DNA of 64,000 nt from Aspidapion aeneum (GCA_963576565.1 OY755042.1:8890372-8954371), one strand, 5' to 3'. Positions 1 to 12,091 are shown, numbered from the stretch's first letter. The notes: generated from the letters alone by a model not told the origin. Translations and numbers: made by a program.

Positions 1-884
1 GTACCCCTCTCGCCTGTAAACTTTATGTTCCACTTATGCGGAGGTACAGGTGCAACGTGATATGAAGTACCAGGATCACTTGACATTGGTACTGGCGACG
101 AACATGAAAATGGTCGTGACTGAGCAATTGGTGCTATGCTACTTTGGAGGGCAGCTAGACTCAAAGGAACGGTAGACGGTTGTTGATACTGAAAAGCTGT
201 TGTACCGTAATTCTCAATCGGCATAGGGAGTGGTGCTTGTACTGATGTTTGAGTTGGGTTTGTAAGCACTTGCATTTGCAATGGAGCAATGACCGACGGT
301 TGATTTGTGGGCTGTTGAGCTGGTCTTTGTGTGCTCGAGTGCTGTGGTTGCGGGAGTTGAGACTGGCTGGGAATGTTGCCAACATTTGTCGAGTGATCTG
401 AGCTTCGACTCGTTGATTGGGTTTCAGATGCTTCATCATCTGAGTTCACGCCAACTCTTAATAAATCTGTTGCTTGGCTCTGCAACCTCCCAATCAAACT
501 CAAGGTTTCCGCAACCAGTATGCCTTTGGTTTGACTTTCTTCAAAGTTAGACGGATTCATGTTATTTATCCTGGCTAACACATGTTCCAACCTTACAGCG
601 ATTTTCCTAAACTCTCCCCCTTTGCTCGTACCAGAGAACTTCTCTACCAACGGTACCAGACTATCAAGCTTCTTCATGCAACTAAAAGCATCTTGGCCAA
701 ATTTAAAAGGATACGGAGGGTATCTCATACTTGTATCAGTCTTTTCTCTTTGCTTAATCAGCATAAGCTGTTGTTTCATTTCTTCCACCGATCCAATGGC
801 TATGCCTCTCCATGTTAACTCATAGATTAATTCGTCCTTGACTAAGTACCTTATGTCAGACAACCGACTCAACGAAATAGCCAT
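1..884 (-). CDS. Partial Gag-like protein of an LTR retrotransposon (runs off left edge)
   Basis: An open frame of 294 codons starts with ATG at 884 and stays open to position 1, so the C-terminus is outside the window. The N-terminus (MAISLSRLSDIR) and a helical charged region occupy about residues 1-150. A low-complexity linker rich in Q, P, S and T follows at about 150-270. The visible end (HKWNIKFTGERG) matches the opening of the capsid-like domain in arthropod Ty3/gypsy-type Gag proteins. No zinc knuckle is visible because the frame is cut. The protein would form the particle shell that packages element RNA in the cytoplasm. A candidate primer binding site on the same strand lies about 5.4 kb upstream. 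Family assignment rests on recognising the C-terminal motif and is moderately secure; a domesticated Gag gene cannot be excluded. Confidence 0.6.
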   Translation of the reverse strand, partial: MAISLSRLSDIRYLVKDELIYELTWRGIAIGSVEEMKQQLMLIKQREKTDTSMRYPPYPFKFGQDAFSCMKKLDSLVPLVEKFSGTSKGGEFRKIAVRLEHVLARINNMNPSNFEESQTKGILVAETLSLIGRLQSQATDLLRVGVNSDDEASETQSTSRSSDHSTNVGNIPSQSQLPQPQHSSTQRPAQQPTNQPSVIAPLQMQVLTNPTQTSVQAPLPMPIENYGTTAFQYQQPSTVPLSLAALQSSIAPIAQSRPFSCSSPVPMSSDPGTSYHVAPVPPHKWNIKFTGERG

Positions 885-3800
885 AGTGCCTTTTATCTTC
901 AAACTTTAAACTTTAATTAAAACTGTTAATTATACCTCCCAATTATAAAAACTAAACCACGCAATAACAAACACAAAGTTCACTTTAAATTCACCAGTGA
1001 AAATCACTATAAATTTTCTCACAAATGTAGAAAATATAAAACTTAAATACGGGCAGACGCGAACAAAACCGAAAAACACCGGAGCAGTAAGAAAATAAAA
1101 TTTATTTTCATTTAAAAATGTAATCATAATTTATGTTAAGTATTTGTACAACCAACTATGACGTCCAACCCTGCAGAGAGAAATAACCACTTAAATCCTA
1201 AATTAGAATTAACAAGTAGCCATAAAAAAAGTTAAAAAAAAAAATAAAAGAGAGACAAGAGTTTTGGCAGTGTTTAGGTCTTATGTTTCACTCCTGCGTG
1301 AGTAAAACCAAAAAAAAATAATTGCGTTTATCCTAGCTGAACTGGATTAAAATTAAAGTTAAGTGATGTTTGTTTACCTCAGCAACCGAGTAGGTAAATT
1401 TATCCCTAAATGGAACGTACAACAGACTACCTATAACAAAAATCCCAAAGCTGTTGTACACAGTTAACGCTAGGGTATACTCCTGCTATTGCAGAACGGC
1501 TCCACTAATAACTCCTCAAAAAAACCCAAATCGCCGTATACAATGATTTTTTCTAAAAAGAATAAATCAAAACCCACTTTAACCTGCTTACCTACTCTGA
1601 GTTTACACGAAACATGCATTGCTTAAGGTCACATCATCCCTTAATATATAAGTGATCGCAATAAACGTCGGCACAGATGTTCATGTTATAGAAATCGTAA
1701 AATATGCTCAATTAAAAAAAAATCCGCTCGCTGAAATTGCGTCGAATTAGACTAGTAAGGATGTTGTGTGTAATAAAAAAAATTTTAATAAAATTTAAAA
1801 AAAAATTACCGATGGTAATAAAAAATTTACACAAATAACGTCTTGGTAGGACTGCAACTCTCTAATAATCGTTAAAATGAAATTCCCAATACTTTAACTA
1901 AATTGATGCAAACCATGGTCAAGAAGACCCTAGGATCGTACCGAAAGGTGTCCAAAAAAAAATAAAAAAAAAAATAAAAATTTTTTTTTTTTTTTTGGTG
2001 TCGACCACAGTAGTCCAATAGTAAAAAAAATTAATTAGTGACTCACTAAAATTTTCAAAAGTTACTCCACTCTGATAGGTGGTTTGGAGTAGGGAGAAGA
2101 AAAAAAAATTTAAACGAATGATGATAGGTTGTTAAAACGCGAGAGTTCGAAATGAAATTATATTTTAATTCAGAAAAAAAAAATATTTAAATAAACTGGT
2201 AGAACCATTGTAGGGACAAGGTACTACTATGCACCAAGGAAAAAATGTCCAACAAGAAAATCAAGTCTCCCTTTTAAAAAAAATATTTAAAAAAATATTT
2301 AAAAAAAATATTTTCAAAAAAAAATTAAAAATGTTTAAGTGGGGTTGCAGCTCCTATTAGTGAACCTTAAAAAAAAATTAATAAAATCAACACCAGAAAA
2401 ATCTTATTCGAGTTGTCATGCAACAGTTTTTTTCCTTTTCCTTTAAAAACAAACAGTTGTCAATTCCCTTTCCTCTCCCAAAACTGTGGCAATGTGAAAA
2501 GTAAATGAGCTAGAAAGATTAATTTACTATACAAATAAAATGTTGAAAATTAAATTTACTTAAGATTCATAAGGTATGAAAATCGTAATTGCAAAAAAAA
2601 CCAATCAGTTTAGGAAAAGTTTAAAAAATATATTTATGTTCGAAAAAAAAACAAACGATGTTAGTATATTTGTTTAAAATTATTACTAAAGGAGACAAAC
2701 AGCGTGAGTACTCATTTACTGTACCACTATAATAATGTGAACCTATGTTTTAAACCTTGCACTCAACCCCGTAAAGAATTATCTTGTGTGCCCTTTGAAA
2801 AAAACAAATATGAAAACAATTTCAAGGTTCACCTATAAGAACGTTGCAAAACTAAATCGGCCTACTCAAGTGTCTTTACACACAACATCTAATCAAAAAA
2901 AAATTTACTGCTTAATGCATTCTCAGATCCTTATTCCTGGTGTTCACGAGATCTAAAATTAAGTTGGGCCCTTTCCACAACTATCAGTCAAAGCAAAACT
3001 ACCAAATGTCCAAGGGCTAATGAGACCCCATCACCAACAAATAATATTTTGAAATGAAACAGTTGGGAATAATCCTGCGTAAAACCCAGAAAACAAAAAT
3101 CAAGAAGCCAAAACTATTACATTAATTTTAAAAGAGCATAATAAAACTCCCGGCCCCAATTAAACTTTTGTTATCTCAACAAAACTCGGCCTAAAACCAA
3201 AAACTATTTATTAGACATTTCCCCTATTCCCTAAGTATAATGTCAATAAAACCCAAAAACTTGTGATTTCCATTCCAATCCCATCTGGACCCTATATATT
3301 TTTTAAAACGGTCAAACACCCACAGGCGAAACAATATCTTATTTCAAAGAAAGGGTGAAGATATTTTGAAGCACCCTGTGAAAATAGGACACTATTATGG
3401 AAAACTGTTCAGATCAGTGTTCTTACTACTTTTTAACCTAAATATATCTAGTTCCCTCATGTGCATGTTACTATTTTAATTCCTATCACAATTAAATAGA
3501 TCACAAAATTTGTCTTTCTCCGCGAATCTGCAAGGTCCTGGAAGATGTGAGATTCAGCCTGTAGGCCAAATTTGGATGTATTTTAATTTAGCGAAAACCG
3601 AAGTTGCGAAATCCTAAAAAGATTAGCAGGAAGTCCTCGTTCCTCGATTTCTACACTCCGAACCAAACATTTCTTCCATTTCCACCCAGCTCGCGGGAGG
3701 AAAACCCCTAATCATTGCAATACGAAAGGTACTACTATCATATTATGCATAACAAAAAAAAAAAAAGTATATGCCCTCATCATTGTTTAGTCGCATCAAA

Positions 3801-6239
3801 GAAAACCTATTGTTTTTAAATTTATTTTTAGGTTGAAATCTTTTCCAAAAATCAAAGATCTTAAATTTATTGTTTAACCTGAACACTTTCCCATTTATTC
3901 CACAAAAGTGTATTGTAATTTAAAATTTGCTTGATTATTTGAGGTCACCAGTATGAAATTATTTTAAAATTAAAAAAAATGAAATAAAAAAAAATTATTT
4001 CCCAATTGTCCACAACTTCCAAGTTTTCATCCCTAAATACCTAGGTACTTTCTCAGTCTAACACCATCCATCGTTATCCAACATAACGCTTTAATTTCAG
4101 AAGCAACAAGACGAAGATTAAGTGAAAAGCTAAGCAAGTATGTTGGAAGTTGCTTTACAATGGGCGCAGATGTAAGGCCCCTTTAAGTACACGCCACTGT
4201 CCTGAACTGCAAACTAACAAAAAAAACTGAAGACTAGCATATCTGCCGTCAAACAACATTTGGCATGAAATTAAAATAATCTCATATCATACCAGTATCC
4301 TCCAAAAACAAAACGTTTTTTTTTACTATAAGATCCAAACACTTAACCAATAAATCTTGTTATTTAGAATTATGTTTTGGAAGTAAAAAGATTTATTTAT
4401 TCCTGCCTGATCAACTAAGACAAAAAAAAGTTCACCTTTTGTAACTCAAGAAATTCCCGTTTGGTCCCCTAAAAAAAATATAACCTGTCTGGTCACCCTT
4501 TAAAACTACGACCACTATACAAACCGTTTTGACCAAAACAAGAATTCGAGAAGTTATGTTAACAGAAAGGAAATAATTTTTTACGAAAAATTAAATTATT
4601 TAAAAAAAAGTAAAATTTGAAAATATTTTTACCAATTACCACCGACTAGCATTTATATTTAGTTGAAAGTCTCTCTTAAATTCACTGACTCAAAATGACA
4701 TTACTTACAAAAAATTACTGAACTTTACAAATGAACTCTACAAATGAACTAAAAAAATCAAAAAACTTATATCTATATCTGTCTCAGTTAAACATTTCTT
4801 TTGTGGTATTATATCTAGTTGGGCTTCAAATTCATTTTCTCTGTATTCAATCTGGAGCAGGCAAAACTTCTCAAGGCTCAAACATAAATGTTTGCTCTCC
4901 AATGGCCATGACCAAGCTATGACCTGAACGCAGAAAAAATACAGAAAAAAATAAATGTGTACCAGAAAACTTTAATTGATAGAAATACCCGTAGGTCATT
5001 TTTAAAAAATGCACTCCAAAGCCCAACGCTGTATTTTCTACCAAAAAAAATTTGACCAGTCACGAAACACAACTAGACAACTAAACCAAAGACCTAAAAA
5101 CTGTCTTTCAAAAAAAATACCCCAAAAAAAAATGTTAACTGGACTTTTGGCATTGATCTTCAGCCAAGGTGTCACTCTAGGGGTTTTAGCCTTGTGTTTC
5201 CTAACCTCCCGAGCCGACACTAGTAGTGTACCCTCCTCTGACCCGATGTAACTGAGTGACGTAAGGTCTTAATTGTCATCCAACAGTTACCACCAAAAAC
5301 AAGAAAAGAAAATGACAGCAAAATAAACTCATTTTCCCTTTCTTTCATTACTAATTAATACTTTCAACTAAACAAAGCTACCAGCTGTTAAGCTATATTT
5401 ACTTTAAAACAACTCAGCCAAGAAAAATTTGTGTGAAACCCTGTAAAAATATTCCAAATACCAAGTGGTGATATCCCACAAAAATTAAAATCACCAAAAA
5501 AAAAAATTAACTTGTTGACCTAAATAAATCAACTGCACTAAAAAATAATCGGTGAAACAATTTCTATCTTATCACAAGCAGGAAATAATAACATATAAAT
5601 AAATGAACCTGCAAAAAAAATTGTTAGAAAAAACACACTACCTATGTCATATATTTAAAACATAAAAAGACCATGTCTGGAAATCCATCCACCTATAAAT
5701 TAAATAAACTTGAAGTAAATTTACATTGTTGTATTTATTTTTCTTAAAAAAAAATTAAAATGTGTTTTTCCTACAAAACTCCAAAGAATTAAGAACATGA
5801 TTCGGACGCTGTTGAATAAAAACTCCTATGTTTTTTTTTATCCACTTATTCTTCCTTAATAAATAAAAATGAATATTTTATTTTCCAAGAAGAAAACTTG
5901 TGAAGATAAGCTAACAAAAAACTATGAGGATCAACAGAGCAACAACGAATTTCAAATCAACGCTTAAATATTAAAATATTATAAAAAAAAACATTTAAAA
6001 AGTGTTTTTTCAAAAAAAAAACCAATGATGATGGAAAATCCTGTTTTATAGTAAAAAAATGATTGGGTGTCAAAAAACACCGACAGCCACTGAAAGCTTT
6101 TAACCTGGCTTTGGCTGTAACACAGAAAATTTTATGTTTTAGAAAATTTTCAGAAAATTAAAAAAAAATTTCTTTTTTCTTCAATCAAAAAAAGAACAAT
6201 AAAAAAAATTACATCAGATGTTAAAAAACTAGCCAAAAA
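885..6239 (-). other. ORF-poor, A-run-rich stretch, possible retroelement leader
   Basis: No reading frame longer than about 80 codons with any recognisable motif is seen. Runs of 7-12 A are frequent on the plus strand, while runs of T of that length are rare (a clear one at about 1980-1996). The bias fades towards 7.3 kb. Because it lies between a primer-site-like sequence and a Gag frame on the minus strand, I infer that it may be the long leader of that element. It may instead contain unrelated insertions. Confidence 0.35.
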
Positions 6240-6254
6240 CCACGTAGGGCGCCA
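6240..6254 (-). promoter_or_regulatory. Candidate primer binding site (tRNA-Lys type)
   Basis: The plus strand reads CCACGTAGGGCGCCA, which differs at one position from the 3' end of tRNA-Lys(CUU) including CCA. On the minus strand this gives TGGCGCCC, the usual start of Lys-type primer sites in retroelements. Three bases later the plus strand reads TGTGGCC, consistent with the end of a minus-strand LTR. The tRNA sequence is recalled from general knowledge. The nearest downstream gag frame starts at 884. Confidence 0.5.
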
Positions 6255-6312
6255 ATTTGTGGCCTTAAAAAAAGTTAAAAAATGATTTGGGTGCCAATTT
6301 GTGGCCTATTAA
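6246..6312. repeat. Direct repeat at putative LTR edge
   Basis: The motif GCCAATTTGTGGCCT occurs at about 6251-6265 and again at about 6293-6307, each preceded by a G-rich GGGYG. The two copies sit about 42 bp apart, at the boundary where a minus-strand LTR would end. Confidence 0.6.
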
Positions 6313-7380
6313 AATGTGTTGTGTGACATTTGTGGCAGCTTGAAGACGTTGCCGCCATTTTGTGACACAACAAACCCATTGAATAATTAAACAAATATCT
6401 GGAAGCAGAACTGTATTTTCCAGCTAGGTAAAACATTGATATGCCCGGTAACTTTTATACAGTGGAGAAGGGGGGGGGTTCAGAAATAAGAAAATTTTAA
6501 GTGCGCCACATTATTTAATACCAATGTTTTACAAAGATCTTAAATAAAATACAGTTCAACCCAAACGTTGTAGCCAAACAATGAAATTCTATACTTCCGA
6601 GGCTTCCAGAATATTTGTGTAATTAAAAAGCCAAAAAAAAATAAACAGAATAAAATTCTATTAGATCGAATTCAGATGACAAAACAGAAATACTTTACAG
6701 GTAGATGGACTCCTTTAACAGGTCATAGTGTACCTACATCTGAGTCAGTAGTGTGAGACTCGGTTACATAAATGATTGTAAAAAAAATACACATATACTT
6801 CCAAAATCGTTCCATCATAGGGGAGACCCAGACCCAATATCTGCTGTCATCATTCTACATTGGGTAGAATGAGACAGACAGCAACCCAGTCCGAGATCCA
6901 CCCCATGAGGTAAAAATGTGTAACGAAACCGCTACATAAAAAAAAAATATAATCTCATCTCTCTTTTGTCTCCGCAAAGTTGGTCATCGGGTTGTACAAA
7001 TAACACAAGAAAATTAGTTCATCTTGTATATTTTAAGGGTAAAATCAGATAAAATTACCGGAAACATAAAAAAATAAATGAAATGGATGAAAACAAGGGC
7101 CAGAATAGCAAGGCACTTTAAATTTGACAGTAAAATTATCTTAAATAAATGAAATGAAGGAAAACAAGTCAATGTAATAAATATGCCGCAAAACCAGGGT
7201 TATGACGTCATACCTTATCTTGCGTTTACAAGAAATGTTGAAATTATACTGTGAAAACTTATATATGAAAAGATTACGTCTAAGTTATATTAAAAATTTA
7301 TATATGAGAAAAAAAATTATAGTTAAGGCTCGCTCCTACCTTAGTCCTTGAATTATTTAATAATTATTGGTGTTTATTTG
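6258..7380 (-). other. Possible 5' LTR region of the Gag element
   Basis: This AT-rich sequence follows the candidate primer site and begins TGTGGCC on the plus strand. A short hairpin occurs at about 6853-6873 (CATTCTAC/GTAGAATG). The outer LTR boundary and target duplication could not be located, and the partner LTR is outside the window, so this is inference only. Confidence 0.25.
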
Positions 7381-7850
7381 GTAAACCTGGAAGTGTTGTA
7401 GGTTTCCCAACATACTCCTGCTGTTCCGGCTTGCCCGCGCCTCCCCTACTGCCGCTTAGCACATCACGCTAGGGCAGCACATGGTCTCGAGTGTTGATGG
7501 TTCCTTGCCCCGAGCGTAAAAAGGTTGTGGGATGCTTGCCCGAGCGTAGAACCCTTTCTCAGGGTTATAACTGGCCCGTCCGGCTTCCCACCAGCGTCCA
7601 GCCCAACTGTCCCGTCGCTGGAATTGACAGGGCGCTGCTCTTTCCCCGTACAAAATGGCGTGGCCGACTTAAATTCCCCTCAAAACAGGGTGCGAGCGTC
7701 ACTCCAGATTGCCTAGACACGACGGACTCACTTCCACAGTTTCTGGGATATCTCCTACAATCGCTGTAGTGCCAATCACCAAAAACAAAGGCGATCCCAG
7801 AAACTGTTGTCGACCCAACCAAATTTGTTAGCAAAGAGAGACAAAGCACT
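7381..7850. other. GC-richer island without a convincing gene
   Basis: The block at about 7400-7720 is clearly GC-richer than its surroundings and contains CpG dinucleotides and a repeated CCCGAGCGTA motif (about 7508 and 7539). Overlapping frames of 60-95 codons exist on both strands but resemble no family I know. It could be a promoter, an untranslated exon or part of an LTR. Confidence 0.3.
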
Positions 7851-9059
7851 TAGTCGAGAATACCAGAATAATGCAGTGGCCGGAAACCGTTTTGTAAATT
7901 TGGTGGGGAGTGGGGACGGTAAAACGCAATAGTACCAACCTAATCTTCCCGGTTAAATTCAAATAAAGGATGCAAACCTATTTATAAAAAACTTTTCCGC
8001 CAAAAATAAATCTCTACATTCAGTGGCAAGCCTGGAAGAAAAACCCGGGGTTTTCAAAGTAACCAATGAGGAGATACCGCATAGTTCTATACAGGTATAT
8101 AGGGGGCAGCACCGACCAAGGGGATAGGAAGTACGTAAAACAAAACTTGAGGTGTTGTCGGATCTATTTCCACGGTTGAAATTTTTATAACAAGGACGTC
8201 GAGACACCCTCCATACACATTATTAATATTCGAACACTCAACCAATTCCCATATGAGTAAAGCTATACTGAGCGCAGAATTTAGTTGCACTCCAGTTACA
8301 GTCTTCGTCAAAAGTTTCCTTCGCTCTTTATAAATGTTTTCTCTAATATTCATATGGTTTAACGCCATTTTTGTAAAACATTTCTACAGTAACAAAGTTG
8401 TTTCTGAACCTGAACCCAAAAATACACACTGAACTATTGCTTAAAGGCACAAGAGTGTTCAGGTGTTAACTCACACGATTTCGTTTATTCTTTTAGTCTT
8501 GGTTTTTATCCCTCGTTTATCTCCCATTTACAACAGTGCATAACTCGTATTTATTTTATCCTTTCCCTATCAAATTAATAAAGATATCAAAGTGGCGGAG
8601 CCTCGGTTGTTACTGGTCAAACCGTGAACCTAAATATGTTTTCGTGCTATCAAAACTAGCTAATCCGTGAAGAATATGGGGTTCGGATTGTCCCAATATC
8701 CTCGAAATAAACGTAAGGGAATGAAATGTTCATCTAAATGTTTCCTTCCTGTTACTGAAACCATTTGTGATGCGGCAACGCCGCCATTCCCCAGCATAAC
8801 AGCTGTTTAACTTTATGAGCGTCAAAGAGCATCAGAAAATTCCACAGATAAAAACAAAACAATCAAAATTTTTATGTGATTCTCCCGAAGCCTGTGATCT
8901 TAAATTCCAATTACGATGTCCAGATAATGCGATGTGCGTAGTGTCCACAGTAATTCGATGGAATGCCTCCTTTTAAGGTAACTTCCTAGACCCTATATAA
9001 CCTCCAAACCTAGCTCTATAAAATACCCTTACTTGTGTACAGAAAGACGAATCAAAGAG
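7851..9059. other. Unassigned sequence
   Basis: Only short frames are present, including a 93-codon minus-strand one (8087-8368) with no recognised domain. No repeat, RNA gene or transposon end is evident. Confidence 0.4.
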
Positions 9060-9065
9060 CCTTGA

Positions 9066-9811
9066 TTATTTACCTAAATAAACAAATATGTAACGCTGCT
9101 TTAAACGAAAAAATGACACGTTACAAGATTCAATAATCTCGTGAGGATCTTCTTCAGCGTCTTCTTTAGCGTAAACGTGTGTATTCGAAAAATTTACAAT
9201 TCCTCGATGACATGTAAAGCACTTATTCATAAGTGACCAAAATTCTTCTAAAAAAATTTCGGTTTTGCTGGTTTTTATGTAACAGCCATTTGTGAAAATT
9301 CTGTTTAGGACCATAATCAACTGGAGTAAGTCCTTGAACTATCTGCAAATGATATGGATAAAGTTCTCTAGCTGTTCCTTAAAGGTTCTGTGCACAACAA
9401 AATGGGATACTCCAATTTGTCTCTATATCATTCACGTACTAAAGCTAGGTTTGTCATAAATAATATCCAAGATCTGCTCTTAAACTTCTGGATAAATTTA
9501 CCTATCAGTGCCATAATTTTCCAATTTTGGCTAAATGTTTCCCGTATCCAATATCCTTTGAACGCAGGCTACAAATATTCTGGCGTTTGGAAAACGCTTA
9601 TTAGGAAATGGTAACTATAAATCTGCCTAGGTACCTGAGCTTGTTGATTCGATTCACAACAAATTAAAACCATATCCAAATATTCGCGATTAGTGAACAT
9701 ATTAAATATTAAACGTAGATTTCGTGGAAATAAGAACACTGTTGTTCTGGTAAATATACGCTTTAATCCATCAATACGGTTTCGACAATGGTTTTTTTCT
9801 TCATCAGACAA
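9066..9811 (-). pseudogene. Decayed DDE transposase with DUF4817-like N-terminus
   Basis: Minus-strand fragments in different frames resemble the insect transposase family that carries an N-terminal helix-turn-helix (DUF4817) and a DDE catalytic core. The N-terminal piece has FTNREYLDMVLICCESNQ (about 9640-9700). Further down are VQGLTPVDYGPKQNF and HRGIVNFSNTHVYA (about 9170-9350), typical of the region around the second catalytic aspartate. Stops and frameshifts separate the pieces, so no functional enzyme is encoded. Related intact proteins cut and paste DNA in the IS630/Tc1/mariner superfamily. The start at 9811 is simply the first ATG of the upstream fragment. Confidence 0.6.
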
Positions 9812-9838
9812 AAATATACAATGTTTCTTTTTAAGTAG
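9698..9838 (-). repeat. Inverted repeat copy 1 with hammerhead-like core
   Basis: This segment matches, in reverse complement and at roughly 80 percent by eye, the sequence at 11308-11440. On the minus strand it contains CTGATGA (9801-9807) followed by a weakly paired insert and GAAAC (9779-9783), an arrangement like a hammerhead ribozyme core. It abuts and overlaps the start of the decayed transposase. Confidence 0.6.
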
Positions 9839-10046
9839 TCATGAATAAGTAAATTGCTGAAAACGTCCAATAAAAAAGATTTTTAAACAGGAAAAGGTTT
9901 GTGTTCTGACTACAATACATTATACCAATGCATTCTAATATACACCAACTTCAAACTAGAAAATAGGTTCCATCATTGTCTTAATTGTGTCATACTATAT
10001 ACACCTGTCCCATTCTAAATTAAATCAGTACCGTATACTACTATTC

Positions 10047-10805
10047 GGCCATTTCAAGCGATTTGGATTTTTCTTATAAAATACAAAAGTGCATTAAAAT
10101 ATATTTTTAATGCACTTAATGGTCAGACCAATATAAATCTTATCTACGTTTCAAGCCAAAAGATTCAGGAGAACAAAAACATGTTAACCTCTCGATGGGA
10201 AAGCGTCTTGCCCATTGCAGGGCTCCAATCATGCCACATTTTTAGGCCTGTATCCAAAAAAATGTTGGAAAACAAAACATTAATCATTAATTTATTGTTA
10301 AAATTAGTTCGTCGTTATTGTTCCCTTAAATTTAGTTGATGTTGTTATTTATACTAAAATAAATTATAAAAAAATATTCCATCATTCTTAAGGTTTTTTG
10401 TTCCGTCCACAACCGTCCCGTCCACAACCAATAAATATTATTTTTTCGTCACTAATTCTTATAGAAAATTTATTTCTTAATCAATTAGTGTGATTTACTA
10501 ATATTTTGTTATAAACTAAAAACTATATCTTTTTTCTTAAAACAACCATTTCAGAAATTTTTGTTGTTTTTATGTTAACTAAAATGATACGGATTTTTCC
10601 TGTCGCGTCCACAACCGTCATTTATTGATATTATCTCTACTATAAAAACATGTTGCTTGCATTTATATTTTCCAAAATATTGTCTAATTAATGAAGAATA
10701 TATTTGCTAATTTTGGTGTTAAAATATTACATAACAAATTGGCTACAATTTTTTTTGGATGTCCTATTTTGTGATTTGTCCCGTCCACATGCTTGAAATG
10801 GCCGT
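10047..10805. mobile_element. Small DNA element with TIRs and subterminal CCGTCCAC repeats
   Basis: The left end CGGCCATTTCAAGC (about 10047-10060) has its exact reverse complement at about 10789-10802. Inside, CCGTCCACAACCGT-type motifs occur at about 10404-10430 and 10605-10618, and CCCGTCCACATG lies next to the right end. No transposase frame is present, so it would be non-autonomous. No target duplication is obvious. Confidence 0.55.
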
Positions 10806-11307
10806 ATTACCATTCAGGTTGCCTTTCGCAATAAACCTAAAGAATTTTATCTTGTTTTAATATTTCTGAACAATAAAAATCTAGAATAGTAACAAAAATG
10901 TGGAATAATTTTGTCGCCGCTAATATAACCTGTCTAATAAACAAAAGAAAGTGTAAATATTTAGCAAATTAATGTTTGGGCTTCGCCAATGTATTGTGTA
11001 CATTGTTGTTATTTTCTACATCTGTAATATGGCTTGTTAGAAGTTTTATGTTTTATTTATTATTATTATTTTTATATCTATAGCTGAATAGTTGCTCTGG
11101 ATCTCTTTGTACCTATTTTATAGAGCAACCCATCAGTTAATATAGTGACTAATATTTGAATTTATGTATAAAAATAAAAAAGGAGGAAATAAAAAATAAA
11201 CCATAATTATTTCCTTAAAAAAAATCAGTTACATATAGATTAAACAAATAACTTTAGAAATAAATATATTGTTAATAAGGTCCTTTAAAGTTACTAATGA
11301 GTTGTAA
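10806..11307. other. Unassigned AT-rich sequence
   Basis: AT-rich DNA with a short TTA-rich run at about 11055-11075. No gene or element end was recognised. Confidence 0.4.
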
Positions 11308-11440
11308 CTTTTTAGTCATATGAAGACAAAAACCATTGTCGAAACGTTACTGATGGATTAAAGCATATATTTACCAGAACAACAGTGTCCTTATTCCCAC
11401 ATAATCTACGTGTAGTTGAATGGCAAGGACGTGATAATTT
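11308..11440 (+). repeat. Inverted repeat copy 2 (partner of 9698-9838)
   Basis: This is the plus-strand copy of the repeat near 9.8 kb. The hammerhead-like core is altered here (CATATGA for CTGATGA), but the insert forms a clean GACAA/TTGTC stem before GAAAC (11341-11345). Homology stops before the transposase portion. Confidence 0.55.
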
Positions 11441-12077
11441 TAGCATATTAAAAACTTAAACGTTAAACCGAAAAATGGCTGCTAATGAAAAAAATTAAAT
11501 CTGCACTGTCACAATACACAAAAGTTCTCTCCAGTTTAAACACGCCGAAGGAAATAATGTGCGAAGTTAGAACCCATAAGAAGCACGAACTCATCAAGAT
11601 TAAAGTATTTTAGATAATAAAGAAGAACAAAGTATAGGAGGCGACTTCAAAGGGGCAAAGTCAACCAGTGATACCGGTGTTTCGAAAAAAGGCATTTCCA
11701 TCCTCAGCGTGGCTTGCCTGACTACAGTAAATCAAACTGACTACAAGATGCAAGGTAAATCAAAAAGATTGAAAAAATAGGCGAAACCTATTTATTCATT
11801 ATTTTTTATTTACCTAATAAATAATAATTTAGGGTTGTTGATAATCTTCGAATTCCTTTTGCAAAAAAAGTGATAGTCGTTCGAGCCGCCAAAGATTAAA
11901 TACACAATTTTTTCGGCTTACCCTATCGCGTAGCGGTTCGCTGTATTTGGCCCGCGTTGGGTATAAAGGTTAATGATTCGGCAATATAATTAGTCCCTTA
12001 ATTATCAAATACTAAATTGCAAATAATGCAAAGACCTAAAACTATAAACAACAAGTAAAATTAAAGAAAGAAAAACA

Positions 12078-12086
12078 AGAAAAAAG
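12078..12086 (-). terminator. Pol III-type T-run after tRNA-like gene
   Basis: On the minus strand CTTTTTTC follows the tRNA-like 3' end, as expected for RNA polymerase III termination. Confidence 0.5.
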
Positions 12087-12091
12087 TTTTC

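Noticed and set aside
885..6239. Nuclear copy of mitochondrial DNA, suggested by A and C strand bias
   Set aside because: No mitochondrial gene, tRNA or rRNA sequence was recognisable.
6853..6873. Regulatory hairpin
   Set aside because: Eight-base arms are expected by chance in a window of this size.
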